Positions 1 to 7,578 of a stretch of 11,010 bases of DNA are shown piece after piece (position 1 is the first letter of the stretch; the number at the start of each line of letters is the position of its first letter). The DNA is taken from NCBI GenBank assembly GCA_019751475.1, contig JAIENH010000009.1:1-11010 (forward strand). The letters run 5' to 3'. Below the pieces are notes generated by a model. The model had not been told where the DNA came from. It made no database searches and worked only from the letters and a program-made list of their open reading frames with translations. Both the position numbers and the translations under genes were made by a program. This DNA comes from Cyclobacteriaceae bacterium (GTDB lineage: Bacteria; Bacteroidota; Bacteroidia; Cytophagales; Cyclobacteriaceae).

Positions 1-2
1 AT

Positions 3-1295
3 GGTTATAACAATAAGGAAGAAATCATGCCGGTCGTTATCCCGGATTTCATTTTCGAGCAAGGCAAATCAGTATTGCGCAAGTCTGAAATTTCCAGTGA
101 CAAGGCCAAGCAATTGGATGCCTTCATCGCTTCTAAGAACGTGACACGCACAGTGACTATCACTGGTACGCACTCACCTGAAGGTCGTGATCGCATCAAC
201 AGCAAACTTTCTGAAGAACGTGCTGCTGCTATCGAAAAATACTATCGTGCCCAAATGAAGAAATATGACTACCAGGGCATGGCCGATGAAATTAAGTTTA
301 TCCTGAAGCCTGTAGTTGACGATTGGAGTGAATTTAAGAGCGCCCTTTCAGCTTACAGCGGCATCTCTTCTGATGAGAAGTCTGAGTACCTCAACATCAT
401 CAACGGTGGTGGCTCTTTCGAAGATCAGGAAAAGCAAATGAAGAAGTTGAAAACGTACAAGAAAGTATTCAAGGATGTATATCCTGGCTTGCGCACTGCA
501 AAGACCGAAATCTTGACTATCAAGAAAAAGAAGACCGATGCTGAAATCTCCGTGCTGGCCAAGCAGATTACGCAAGGCAGCGCTCCTATGGATGCTCTTA
601 GCTTCGAAGAACTGATGTATGCGGGCACACTCACTCCTTCGTTGGATGAGAAAGCTGCTATCTATGAAGCTGCTACCAAGAAAGGTTCTTTCTGGAATGC
701 ACACAACAACTTAGGCGCTACCTATGTACAGCAAGCCATTGAAAACCCAGGCCGCGCAGCGGAACTTGGTGATAAGGCTGCTTCTCAATTAGAACTTGCT
801 GCCAAGATTCGTGAGACTCCTGAAGTACACGCCAACCTGGCAACGGTTTCCCTGATGAGAGGTAATCCCTACAAAGCAGCCAGCCACGCAGGCAAGTCAC
901 TCAACGGTGCCAGCAGCGATGTAGCCCGCGGTGTGAACGGTGTGAAAGGTGCTTCTGAAATCTATATGGCAAAGTACGATGCAGCTGTTCGCTCAGAATC
1001 TTCTGCCTTGACTACTGATGTGAACCTTTTCAACAAAGGTTTGGCACAGTTACTCTCTAAAGACTACGCTAACGCTGCTAATTCTTTCAGCGAAGCTACT
1101 GGCAAAAACAGCAACATGGCGGTGGCCTACTACGGTGCCGCAGTTGCAGCCGCTCGTTCAGGTAATGCTGATAAAGTGGTAAGCAGCCTGTCAAGCGCAG
1201 TGAAGATTGACCCAAGCTTGAAAGACAAGGCCCTCACCGACCTTGAGTTCAGCAAGTTTGCTACTACGGAACCGTTCCGTAACGCCCTGAAGTAA
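3..1295 (+). CDS. OmpA-family/TPR envelope protein, 5' end outside window
   Basis: This is probably the C-terminal part of an envelope protein that anchors to or organises the outer membrane and cell wall. The frame stays open to the left window edge, and the first internal ATG is at 27. An OmpA domain must lie outside the cytoplasm and no signal peptide follows that ATG, so the true start is probably upstream. An AAGGA at 15-19 does sit before the ATG, so initiation there is not fully excluded. Counting from that Met, residues 1-80 form an OmpA C-terminal-like domain with a GTHSPEG motif (47-53) and the N-x2-LS-x2-RA signature (58-66). Residues 100-160 include a DDW and a YPGLR segment seen in Bacteroidota OmpA relatives. 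Residues 195-420 are TPR-like helical repeats, clearest at 335-400. The Asp that usually binds diaminopimelate is Ser50, while Arg65 is kept. The gene ends at a strong terminator. The family call is solid; the exact role is unknown. Confidence 0.8.
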   Translation, partial: GYNNKEEIMPVVIPDFIFEQGKSVLRKSEISSDKAKQLDAFIASKNVTRTVTITGTHSPEGRDRINSKLSEERAAAIEKYYRAQMKKYDYQGMADEIKFILKPVVDDWSEFKSALSAYSGISSDEKSEYLNIINGGGSFEDQEKQMKKLKTYKKVFKDVYPGLRTAKTEILTIKKKKTDAEISVLAKQITQGSAPMDALSFEELMYAGTLTPSLDEKAAIYEAATKKGSFWNAHNNLGATYVQQAIENPGRAAELGDKAASQLELAAKIRETPEVHANLATVSLMRGNPYKAASHAGKSLNGASSDVARGVNGVKGASEIYMAKYDAAVRSESSALTTDVNLFNKGLAQLLSKDYANAANSFSEATGKNSNMAVAYYGAAVAAARSGNADKVVSSLSSAVKIDPSLKDKALTDLEFSKFATTEPFRNALK

Positions 1296-1316
1296 GCCAT
1301 CATTCAGATAAATCAT

Positions 1317-1345
1317 CAAAAGCCCTGCCTCTGGCGGGGCTTTTT
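1317..1345 (+). terminator. Rho-independent terminator after the OmpA/TPR gene
   Basis: The arms AGCCCTGCC (1321-1329) and GGCGGGGCT (1333-1341) pair as a 9-bp GC-rich stem with one G-T wobble and a TCT loop. The stem is flanked by an A run on the left and a T run on the right (1341-1345). It lies 21 bases after the stop of the OmpA/TPR gene and ahead of pdhB, so it should separate the two transcripts. The A run also gives the other strand a short T run, so partial bidirectional activity is possible. Confidence 0.88.
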
Positions 1346-1367
1346 GTTTGGTAAGAAACGGCCTAGA

Positions 1368-1402
1368 AATCCCCGTAATCCTTTCATCCTGTTAATCCCC
1401 GT
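1368..1402. repeat. AATCC short tandem repeat upstream of pdhB
   Basis: Four adjacent related units of 8-9 bases fill the spacer: AATCCCCGT (1368-1376), AATCCTTTC (1377-1385), ATCCTGTT (1386-1393) and AATCCCCGT again (1394-1402). The first and last are identical. They lie between the terminator and the pdhB start, about 30 bases before the ATG. Similar AATCC units occur at other gene boundaries in this window. The function is unknown; this could be an interspersed genomic repeat or a promoter-proximal site. Confidence 0.55.
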
Positions 1403-1432
1403 ATTATTTTTACGTCCCTTACAACTAATCGT

Positions 1433-2413
1433 ATGCGAGAAATTCAATTTCGGGAGGCCCTTCGAGAAGCCATGAGTGAAGAAATGCGGAGAGACCCGCG
1501 TGTATTTCTGATGGGCGAGGAGGTGGCTGAGTATAATGGTGCCTACAAAGTAAGCCAGGGCATGCTGGATGAGTTTGGCCCCGACCGAGTGATTGATACC
1601 CCCATTGCTGAATTGGGGTTTGCCGGGGTAGGAGTAGGTGCCGCTACTAATGGCCTTCGCCCGATTATTGAGTTCATGACGTTTAACTTCTCGCTGGTAG
1701 CCATTGACCAAATCATCAATGCAGCCGCCAAGATGTATTCCATGTCGGCCGGGCAGTATCACGTGCCGATCGTATTCCGCGGGCCTACCGGTAATGCCGG
1801 TCAACTAGGCGCACAGCATTCTCAAAATTTTGAAAACTGGTTTGCCAATACACCGGGTTTAAAAGTGTTAGTACCCTCCAATCCGTATGATGCCAAAGGC
1901 CTTCTCAAAACTGCCATTCGCGATGAAGACCCGGTGATCTTTATGGAATCGGAGTTGATGTATGGTGACAAAAGTGAAGTACCTGCTGAAGAGTATCTTA
2001 TTCCTATTGGCCAGGCCGATGTAAAGCGAAGTGGCACGGACGTAACGATCGTATCATTTGGTAAAATCATGAAGGTAGCGTTGGGTGCCGCCCAAGAACT
2101 GGAAAAGGAAAACATCTCAGCAGAAGTGATCGATCTTCGCTCGGTTCGGCCGATCGATTATGCTACTGTGGTGGAATCAGTAAAGAAAACGAACCGCCTT
2201 GTGATTGTAGAGGAGGCTTGGCCGCTTTCATCGATTGCTACAGAGATTACCTATCACGTGCAGAAGTATGCCTTCGATTATTTAGATGCGCCCATCCAGC
2301 GAATCAATAACTACGATGTGCCGCTGCCATACGCCCCAACCCTCATCCAGGAAATTCTTCCAAATGTGGAGAAGACGGTAAAGGCCATCAAGACGGTGCT
2401 CTATAAGAATTAA
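1433..2413 (+). CDS. pdhB: Pyruvate dehydrogenase E1 component, beta subunit
   Basis: This is the beta chain of the thiamine-diphosphate-dependent E1 enzyme, which decarboxylates pyruvate and transfers the acetyl group to lipoyl-E2 in the cytoplasmic pyruvate dehydrogenase complex. At 326 residues it has the usual length. The N-terminal half is the ThDP-binding transketolase-like domain. It has the TPIAE motif with Glu60, the residue expected to activate the cofactor, the GPTGNAGQLGAQHSQ stretch (117-131) with His129, and the FENWF segment. The C-terminal half (about 200-320) is the transketolase C-terminal domain, with DLRSVRPID (235-243) and VEEAWP (259-264). The substrate could in principle be a branched-chain 2-oxo acid, but the overall pattern fits the pyruvate enzyme better. 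The E1 alpha, E2 and E3 genes are not nearby. The ATG has no clear Shine-Dalgarno sequence and only a weak -7-like element (TATTTTTA, 1405-1412). Its stop overlaps the stop of the convergent helicase gene. Confidence 0.93.
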   Translation: MREIQFREALREAMSEEMRRDPRVFLMGEEVAEYNGAYKVSQGMLDEFGPDRVIDTPIAELGFAGVGVGAATNGLRPIIEFMTFNFSLVAIDQIINAAAKMYSMSAGQYHVPIVFRGPTGNAGQLGAQHSQNFENWFANTPGLKVLVPSNPYDAKGLLKTAIRDEDPVIFMESELMYGDKSEVPAEEYLIPIGQADVKRSGTDVTIVSFGKIMKVALGAAQELEKENISAEVIDLRSVRPIDYATVVESVKKTNRLVIVEEAWPLSSIATEITYHVQKYAFDYLDAPIQRINNYDVPLPYAPTLIQEILPNVEKTVKAIKTVLYKN

Positions 2414-4890
2414 GCCTTGCGCTTCACTCCGCGTACGGCTTGTGCCGTCCATGGATCTTCCGGCCAGGAATGTTTTGGGTAGCGTATCCGTAGTTCTTTA
2501 CGAACTTCGTGATAGGCAGCGTGCCAAAAACTTTTTAAGTCTTGCGTGACTTGCACGGGCTTATAGCCAGGCGACAATAAGTGCAACAAAATTTTCGTAC
2601 AACCTTCATTCACGGTGGGCGTCTCCGCTAATCCAAATACTTCTTGCAGCCGCACTTCCATCACAGGAGGTCTTCCATCAGCAAAGTATTGTAAACGAAT
2701 ATCAGAACCACTCGGCACAGCAACTCGTGCAGGCGCAAGCTTATCTACCTTCGACTGGAGTTCCCAAGGAAGTATAGCTGTCACTATCGAAAGCCAATCA
2801 AGCTTCTCTAACTCTGATTGCTTGTAGATAGCGCCCAGATAAGGTGAAAGCCAATCGTGCAATGTCTCCAGCAAATACTCATCGCTCATATCCGGCCAAG
2901 CTTCTTGAGGCCGCCACGTACGCAAACTCATCACGCGGGCCTGCCACTCGTCACAGGCATTGTTCCACCCCACAGCACGCAGTCCTAACTCGCGAATTGC
3001 TTCAATCAACACCTTGTTCTTCTGCTCTTCATTTAACTTTTGAACGGGGCGACTGCCCAGCAACAAACCACCAGCCCGCTTCTCCACCGATCCTGTCACC
3101 ATGCGTCTTTCAGTATCCCACCTCACTACTTCTTCTTCAGTCGCTTTCGCGGAAAGGTCATCAGCATGCAAAGGTGCAGCCAGAAATATCTTGCCATTAC
3201 CGGATAAAGAACCTGCATCAACCTGTGCGATGCACAACCAGGTTTCATGAAACAGTGGATCAGAATCCGGGAGCCGGGCTACACGTCCATTAGATAATGT
3301 GTAATACTCGCTCTGCTTTTGTTGTTGACGGGCAATACGCTCAGGATAGGCTTCCATCAAGAACTTCCCAACAGCATAATGATTCGGCATTGTGTTGTCT
3401 ATACCTGCTTCGAGTAATCTTCTCCAGTTGGCAGCCAGCCGCTCAATACGTTCCAGAACATTTTTACTCGCAAATACCTTTTCACCAGCTCGCCACTTTC
3501 GAAGCGTTTCAATCCGCAATGAAAAATCGGCACCAGCTTCTTTGGTAAGCGGGTCGCGCTCTTCTAAGACGGCAGCGATGTCAGCTACCAGCGCCTTGTC
3601 TTGTTTGGATTTAGCCGTGAGTAAAAGATGCGCAATCCTCGGATGGGTAGGCAGTCGTGCCATCTCTTTGCCTCGGGCCGTAATTCCTTCTTCGTTGATA
3701 GCGTCAAGTTGAATAAGAAGCTCCCTTGCCTGGCTCACGGCCCCGGCAGGTGGTGGTGTAACCCAGGTAAGCTCATGGATATCTTTCACACCCCAAAGAG
3801 CCAGCTCAAGCATAAGAGAAGCGAGATCAGCTTCAACAATTTCAGGTTTTCGTTGCGGTAATAAATTCCGCTGCGTGGCCTCCGTCCATAGTCGATAACA
3901 AATACCGGGTCCCAAGCGCCCCGCCCTCCCAGCGCGTTGGTCGGCCGAGTCTTTTGTGACACGAACTGTTTCGAGACGAGTCAAGCCGCTACGCGGATCA
4001 AACCGGGGCACGCGTGCATAGCCGCCATCAATTACAATTTTAATTCCTTCAATCGTCAGCGATGTCTCCGCAATGGATGTAGCCAATACAATTTTTCGTT
4101 CGTTCTTCCTTGGAAGGATAGCCTCTTGCTGTTGAGCAAAAGATAAGTCGCCATACAACGGATACACCTTTGCACCCAGTGGCTCGCTTTCCAAAAATTC
4201 CTGAGTTCGTTTTATTTCGCCTGCTCCCGGAAGAAACACCAGCATATCACCTTCGGCTTCACGCAATGCTTTTCGCACAGCTTTGGAAACACGCTCTGTT
4301 AAGGGCGAGTCTGTTTCCTGCGCGGCATAATGAGTTTGTACCGGAAATTGTCGGCCCTGCGAGGTAATAATCGGTGCATTATTTAGCACTGAAGACAATT
4401 GCTGGCCATCCAGCGTGGCCGACATAATGAGTATGCGAAGGTCATCTCGCAATACCTGCTGAATCTGAAGACCCAATGCCAATGCGAGATCGGCATGCAG
4501 GCTTCTCTCGTGAAATTCATCGAAGATAAGCAGCCCCACGTCACCCAGGTCGTTGTTTGTTTGGATCATGCGGGTGAGGATGCCTTCCGTGACAACTTCA
4601 ATCCTTGTTGTACTCGACACCTTGGTATCAAATCGCACGCGATAACCTATTTGCTCACCGACAGGCTGTTGTTGCAAAAACGACATACGCTCTGCCACTG
4701 ATTTGGCCGCCAGCCTGCGTGGCTCCAGCATGATGATTTTTTTCTGCTGCATCCAAGCTTCATCCAACAATTGCAACGGAAGAATTGTTGACTTACCGGC
4801 ACCGGGTGGCGCCTGAAGAATAACGATACGATGAGTAGCGAGTGCCTGCTTGAGTTGTGGGATTATTTCTAAAACAGGATAGTCACTCAT
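2410..4890 (-). CDS. hrpB: ATP-dependent RNA helicase HrpB (DEAH box)
   Basis: This is a superfamily 2 DEAH/RHA-type helicase of the HrpB family, a cytoplasmic NTP-driven nucleic-acid remodeller whose cellular role is poorly defined. Counting from the ATG at 4890 (826 residues, normal for the family), the motifs are: I, APPGAGKS (27-34); Ia, EPRRLAAKS (56-64); Ib, TEGILTR (101-107); II, DEFH (124-127); III, SATL (157-160); IV, LVFLPG (217-222); V, TSIAETSLTIEG (271-282); and VI, QRAGRAGR (318-325). The HrpB-specific C-terminal region follows, ending in a basic tail. An in-frame GTG at 4944 would add 18 residues. I prefer the ATG because typical family members begin shortly before an LEIIPQL-like segment. 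The gene follows the ABC exporter closely and was probably transcribed from it. A perfect TAnnTTTG (TACCTTTG, 4904-4897) lies six bases before the ATG but has no partner -33 element. Confidence 0.93.
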   Translation of the reverse strand: MSDYPVLEIIPQLKQALATHRIVILQAPPGAGKSTILPLQLLDEAWMQQKKIIMLEPRRLAAKSVAERMSFLQQQPVGEQIGYRVRFDTKVSSTTRIEVVTEGILTRMIQTNNDLGDVGLLIFDEFHERSLHADLALALGLQIQQVLRDDLRILIMSATLDGQQLSSVLNNAPIITSQGRQFPVQTHYAAQETDSPLTERVSKAVRKALREAEGDMLVFLPGAGEIKRTQEFLESEPLGAKVYPLYGDLSFAQQQEAILPRKNERKIVLATSIAETSLTIEGIKIVIDGGYARVPRFDPRSGLTRLETVRVTKDSADQRAGRAGRLGPGICYRLWTEATQRNLLPQRKPEIVEADLASLMLELALWGVKDIHELTWVTPPPAGAVSQARELLIQLDAINEEGITARGKEMARLPTHPRIAHLLLTAKSKQDKALVADIAAVLEERDPLTKEAGADFSLRIETLRKWRAGEKVFASKNVLERIERLAANWRRLLEAGIDNTMPNHYAVGKFLMEAYPERIARQQQKQSEYYTLSNGRVARLPDSDPLFHETWLCIAQVDAGSLSGNGKIFLAAPLHADDLSAKATEEEVVRWDTERRMVTGSVEKRAGGLLLGSRPVQKLNEEQKNKVLIEAIRELGLRAVGWNNACDEWQARVMSLRTWRPQEAWPDMSDEYLLETLHDWLSPYLGAIYKQSELEKLDWLSIVTAILPWELQSKVDKLAPARVAVPSGSDIRLQYFADGRPPVMEVRLQEVFGLAETPTVNEGCTKILLHLLSPGYKPVQVTQDLKSFWHAAYHEVRKELRIRYPKHSWPEDPWTAQAVRGVKRKA

Positions 4891-4950
4891 GCACGGCAAA
4901 GGTAATGGCAAATCCGAAACTCGCCTTCGCTCCTGCCCGCTCACAAAAGA

Positions 4951-6687
4951 TTAAATCCTGGCCTGGTATGTATAAAGCTCGTAGTACCTGCCCATCCTTT
5001 CAATCAACTCTTCATGACGACCCCGCTCCGCAATCTGGCCCCGTTCAATCACCAGTATCTGGTCCGCCTGGCGGATGGTGCTAAGACGATGGGCGATGAC
5101 GAACGTTGTTCTGCCCTTCATCAGACCACGAAGACTTTCCTGTATGAGCGACTCGCTTTCGGTGTCGAGGTTGGATGTGGCCTCATCCAGAATTAAAATG
5201 CGCGGATCAGCAAGTATGGCGCGGGCAATGGCAATGCGTTGCCGCTGACCTCCTGAAAGTTTCACTCCGCGTTCACCGATTACGGTGTCCAATCCTTTTT
5301 CAAAACGGTCGGTAAACTCATGCACGTGAGCGGCCTTTACGGCTGCCAGCAATTGCTGTTCGGATGCGTTTGGTCGTGGGAATAGAATATTTTCACGAAT
5401 GGTGCCTTCAAACAAAAAGTCATCTTGCAATACCACTCCCAATTGACTTCGGTAGCTATCCAGGGAGACGGTGCCCATATCAATACCATCAACAGTAATG
5501 GTGCCGCTCTCAGGATTTAAGAAAGAAGCTGCAAGCCCTGCGATCGTGGTTTTTCCCGAGCCCGATGTTCCAACTAAAGCAATGACAGAACCGGATGGTG
5601 CCTGGAAGGAAATGTTCGTGAGCACCTCTTTACCTTCTTCATAAGCAAAAGAAACGTTCTTAAATTCAATGTCGCCTTTCATGGTGCCGATCTTCGTAGT
5701 ACGCACGGTGCCGTCATCCTCAGGGGCCATGTTCATCAGTTCTTCCGTGCGATCCAATCCCGCAAAGGCCTCTGTCAATTGACTGCCAATATTGCTCATC
5801 TGCACGATGGGCGCAATCATAAAACCCAGGTAGAGCGTGAACGACAAAAATTCTCCAAACGTCAGCTGACCGTTGATGATCATATAACCACCAATACCCA
5901 TAATGCCCGTGGAAGCTAGTCCTAACAGAAATGTAGCCGAACTGGTGATTAAGCTCGTAGAGGTAAGGCTTGCTTTGATATTCAAAAAAAGTTTCTCTAC
6001 TCCCTGCTCAAACGATTTGATCTCTTGCGGCTCAGCATTAAATCCTTTGATCACTCGAACGCCATTCAACGTCTCCGTAAGGCGACCGGTGACCTCTGCA
6101 TTTATCTTGCCGCGCTCGCGGAAAATGGGACGAATCTTCGCAAAGGCTTTCAGCGAGATTAATCCGAAAATGATTACAGGCACCAGCACATACAGTGTCA
6201 TCATGGGACTAATCCGGATGAGAAGCACAAGGCAAATAACAGATGTCAACACTCCGCCAAACAATTGCACCAGCCCGGTGCCAACCAGGTTGCGCACGCC
6301 CTCCACGTCATTCATGATACGACTCACCAGGGCTCCTGATTTATTATTATCAAAAAACCGAATGGGCAGCCGGAGCACTTGCTTTTGCACTTTCGATCGA
6401 AGAATGGAAATCAACCGCTGAGCCTCCACACTCAAAATCTGCGTGAGCGAATAAGAAGTAACGGATTGAATTAAAATGGAACCGGCTACAGCAATTAGTA
6501 TCAGCTTCAACATCTCCACGTCCCCCTTGGCAATAACATCGTCCATCAGGTATTGGGTGGCGCCCGGCAGTACAAGGCCCGCCAGTCGGCTTATTATAAT
6601 AAGTAACAGCCCGACTAGGAGAATGCCTCGCCTGGGCCAAATAATGGTCTTGAAAACCTGGGCAATGGTAACTTTGGTCTTACTCAT
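4951..6687 (-). CDS. ABC exporter half-transporter (MsbA/multidrug type)
   Basis: This is a full-length type IV ABC exporter half-transporter of 578 residues, with one transmembrane and one nucleotide-binding domain, expected to work as a dimer in the inner membrane. Six hydrophobic segments lie at about 22-42, 60-80, 137-157, 162-180, 250-270 and 275-295. The ATPase domain (about 340-575) has Walker A GTSGSGKT (373-380), Q-loop Gln421, signature LSGGQ (478-482), Walker B ILILDE (497-502), D-loop SNLD (505-508) and H-loop His533, so every catalytic element is present. The substrate could be lipid A, other lipids or drugs; sequence alone does not decide. It is closest in style to MsbA/BmrA-like proteins and no substrate-defining domain is fused. 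The next gene, hrpB, starts 6 bases (GTG) or 60 bases (ATG) beyond its stop. Upstream, 138 bases separate it from the orphan membrane protein gene. The ATG lacks a Shine-Dalgarno sequence. Confidence 0.93.
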   Translation of the reverse strand: MSKTKVTIAQVFKTIIWPRRGILLVGLLLIIISRLAGLVLPGATQYLMDDVIAKGDVEMLKLILIAVAGSILIQSVTSYSLTQILSVEAQRLISILRSKVQKQVLRLPIRFFDNNKSGALVSRIMNDVEGVRNLVGTGLVQLFGGVLTSVICLVLLIRISPMMTLYVLVPVIIFGLISLKAFAKIRPIFRERGKINAEVTGRLTETLNGVRVIKGFNAEPQEIKSFEQGVEKLFLNIKASLTSTSLITSSATFLLGLASTGIMGIGGYMIINGQLTFGEFLSFTLYLGFMIAPIVQMSNIGSQLTEAFAGLDRTEELMNMAPEDDGTVRTTKIGTMKGDIEFKNVSFAYEEGKEVLTNISFQAPSGSVIALVGTSGSGKTTIAGLAASFLNPESGTITVDGIDMGTVSLDSYRSQLGVVLQDDFLFEGTIRENILFPRPNASEQQLLAAVKAAHVHEFTDRFEKGLDTVIGERGVKLSGGQRQRIAIARAILADPRILILDEATSNLDTESESLIQESLRGLMKGRTTFVIAHRLSTIRQADQILVIERGQIAERGRHEELIERMGRYYELYTYQARI

Positions 6688-6825
6688 GATGAATCACAGG
6701 AGGATTAGGTACTAAAAAATAAGGGCACGAAGGTATGGACGAATACCGATGAAATTTAGTTCACAGTCAATCAAACTTTTATAAGGTAATTGTACTGCCA
6801 GGCTGCGCTAATTATGTTTATTCAG

Positions 6826-7578
6826 TTAAGTGAATAATTGGGTGTTCAGGCCGTTTATCCGCTCTATCCAGTATGTCTCGACCTTTAACTTTTGATTAAC
6901 TTTCAAATGTTGATTTTTTTCTAAGTCATCCAACATGTAAATAGAAAAGAATTTTCGGTCGGCTGTAAAGCCAACTAGATTGTTTAGTGTTTCACTATCC
7001 TGGAAAACGTAGTAATCAAGTCCTGCCGATTTGTATACTCCAAAACTCTGTTTGTCACCAAGTTCAGTATTAAAATGCTGTACAAATAAATGAAAGTCAT
7101 AAAAGTTAATACCGGCTGGAAATTTGATGATTTTTTGTTCACTATTTTCCGCAAGTTCAAATTCCTCAATTGAGTATTTTCCTGTTAAAGACCCTAAGAA
7201 ATCTTGAATAAGTTGCTTTAAATCTTTCGTTGACTTTAAAACATAAATGTATTTGTGACCTGAAATAAAGTCCACTTTCAAATTCCTTGTAGCAGGATGT
7301 GGCTTGTCGTTATTGTCATCATCATCGTCTACGAAGTCAAGTAATTTCTCAATTTTTGAAGTGATCCTCCATTTATATTTCTCTCCTAAATAGATTATCG
7401 GTATAGCTAAAATTGTTAAGAATAAAGATATCAACCACAAAAGTGGCCGAAAGGGTAGCTTAATTATCTCAAGAGGTAACTTTACTAAAACGTCTTTCGG
7501 GTATTTTATGGCGGTAACCAAAAGCCCTAGTCCCAGCAATATGCAGAGTGTTTCTATTATATAATACCTCTGCATCAT
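6826..7578 (-). CDS. Unrecognised two-helix membrane protein with acidic linker
   Basis: I do not recognise a family for this 250-residue protein. The N-terminus carries two hydrophobic segments (about 6-24 and 45-64) separated by a basic, Pro-containing stretch. A lysine-rich segment (67-79) and an acidic run (D84-D88, then NND) follow, and then a soluble domain of about 150 residues rich in aromatic and acidic residues. The topology suggests an inner-membrane anchor with a cytoplasmic C-terminal domain, by the positive-inside rule. The first ATG overlaps the last base of the monooxygenase stop (TAATG), and a second ATG follows directly, so translation is likely coupled to that gene. The DNA is strikingly AT-rich: four sampled 60-base rows give about 27-38% G+C, against 48-58% in rows from flanking genes. 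This suggests recent acquisition, although reading frame, length and hydrophobic pattern argue it is a real gene. The coding strand has a short GAT-rich run encoding the acidic tract. Confidence 0.75.
   Translation of the reverse strand: MMQRYYIIETLCILLGLGLLVTAIKYPKDVLVKLPLEIIKLPFRPLLWLISLFLTILAIPIIYLGEKYKWRITSKIEKLLDFVDDDDDNNDKPHPATRNLKVDFISGHKYIYVLKSTKDLKQLIQDFLGSLTGKYSIEEFELAENSEQKIIKFPAGINFYDFHLFVQHFNTELGDKQSFGVYKSAGLDYYVFQDSETLNNLVGFTADRKFFSIYMLDDLEKNQHLKVNQKLKVETYWIERINGLNTQLFT

Noticed and set aside
1316..1804. A 162-codon minus-strand frame over the pdhB start
   Set aside because: It lies opposite a clear pdhB coding frame and covers the terminator, and its translation is composition-driven with no recognisable domain.
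5903..6421. A 172-codon plus-strand frame inside the ABC exporter gene
   Set aside because: It is antisense to a gene with all family motifs intact; its Ser/Thr/Arg/Pro-rich translation looks like a shadow.
6772..6779. AAAGTTTG on the minus strand as a -7 element for the ABC exporter
   Set aside because: It misses the first T of TAnnTTTG and no TTG lies at a suitable distance upstream, so the exporter promoter stays undefined.
6818..6837. Inverted repeat TTATTCA / TGAATAA around the stop of the AT-rich orphan gene
   Set aside because: The 7-bp stem is all but pure A-T and no T run follows on the minus strand, so it is too weak to call a terminator in such AT-rich DNA.
7308..7335. ATC/GTC-rich run that could be a simple-sequence repeat
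   Set aside because: It only encodes the acidic Asp/Asn linker of the orphan protein and is too short and irregular to suggest slippage.
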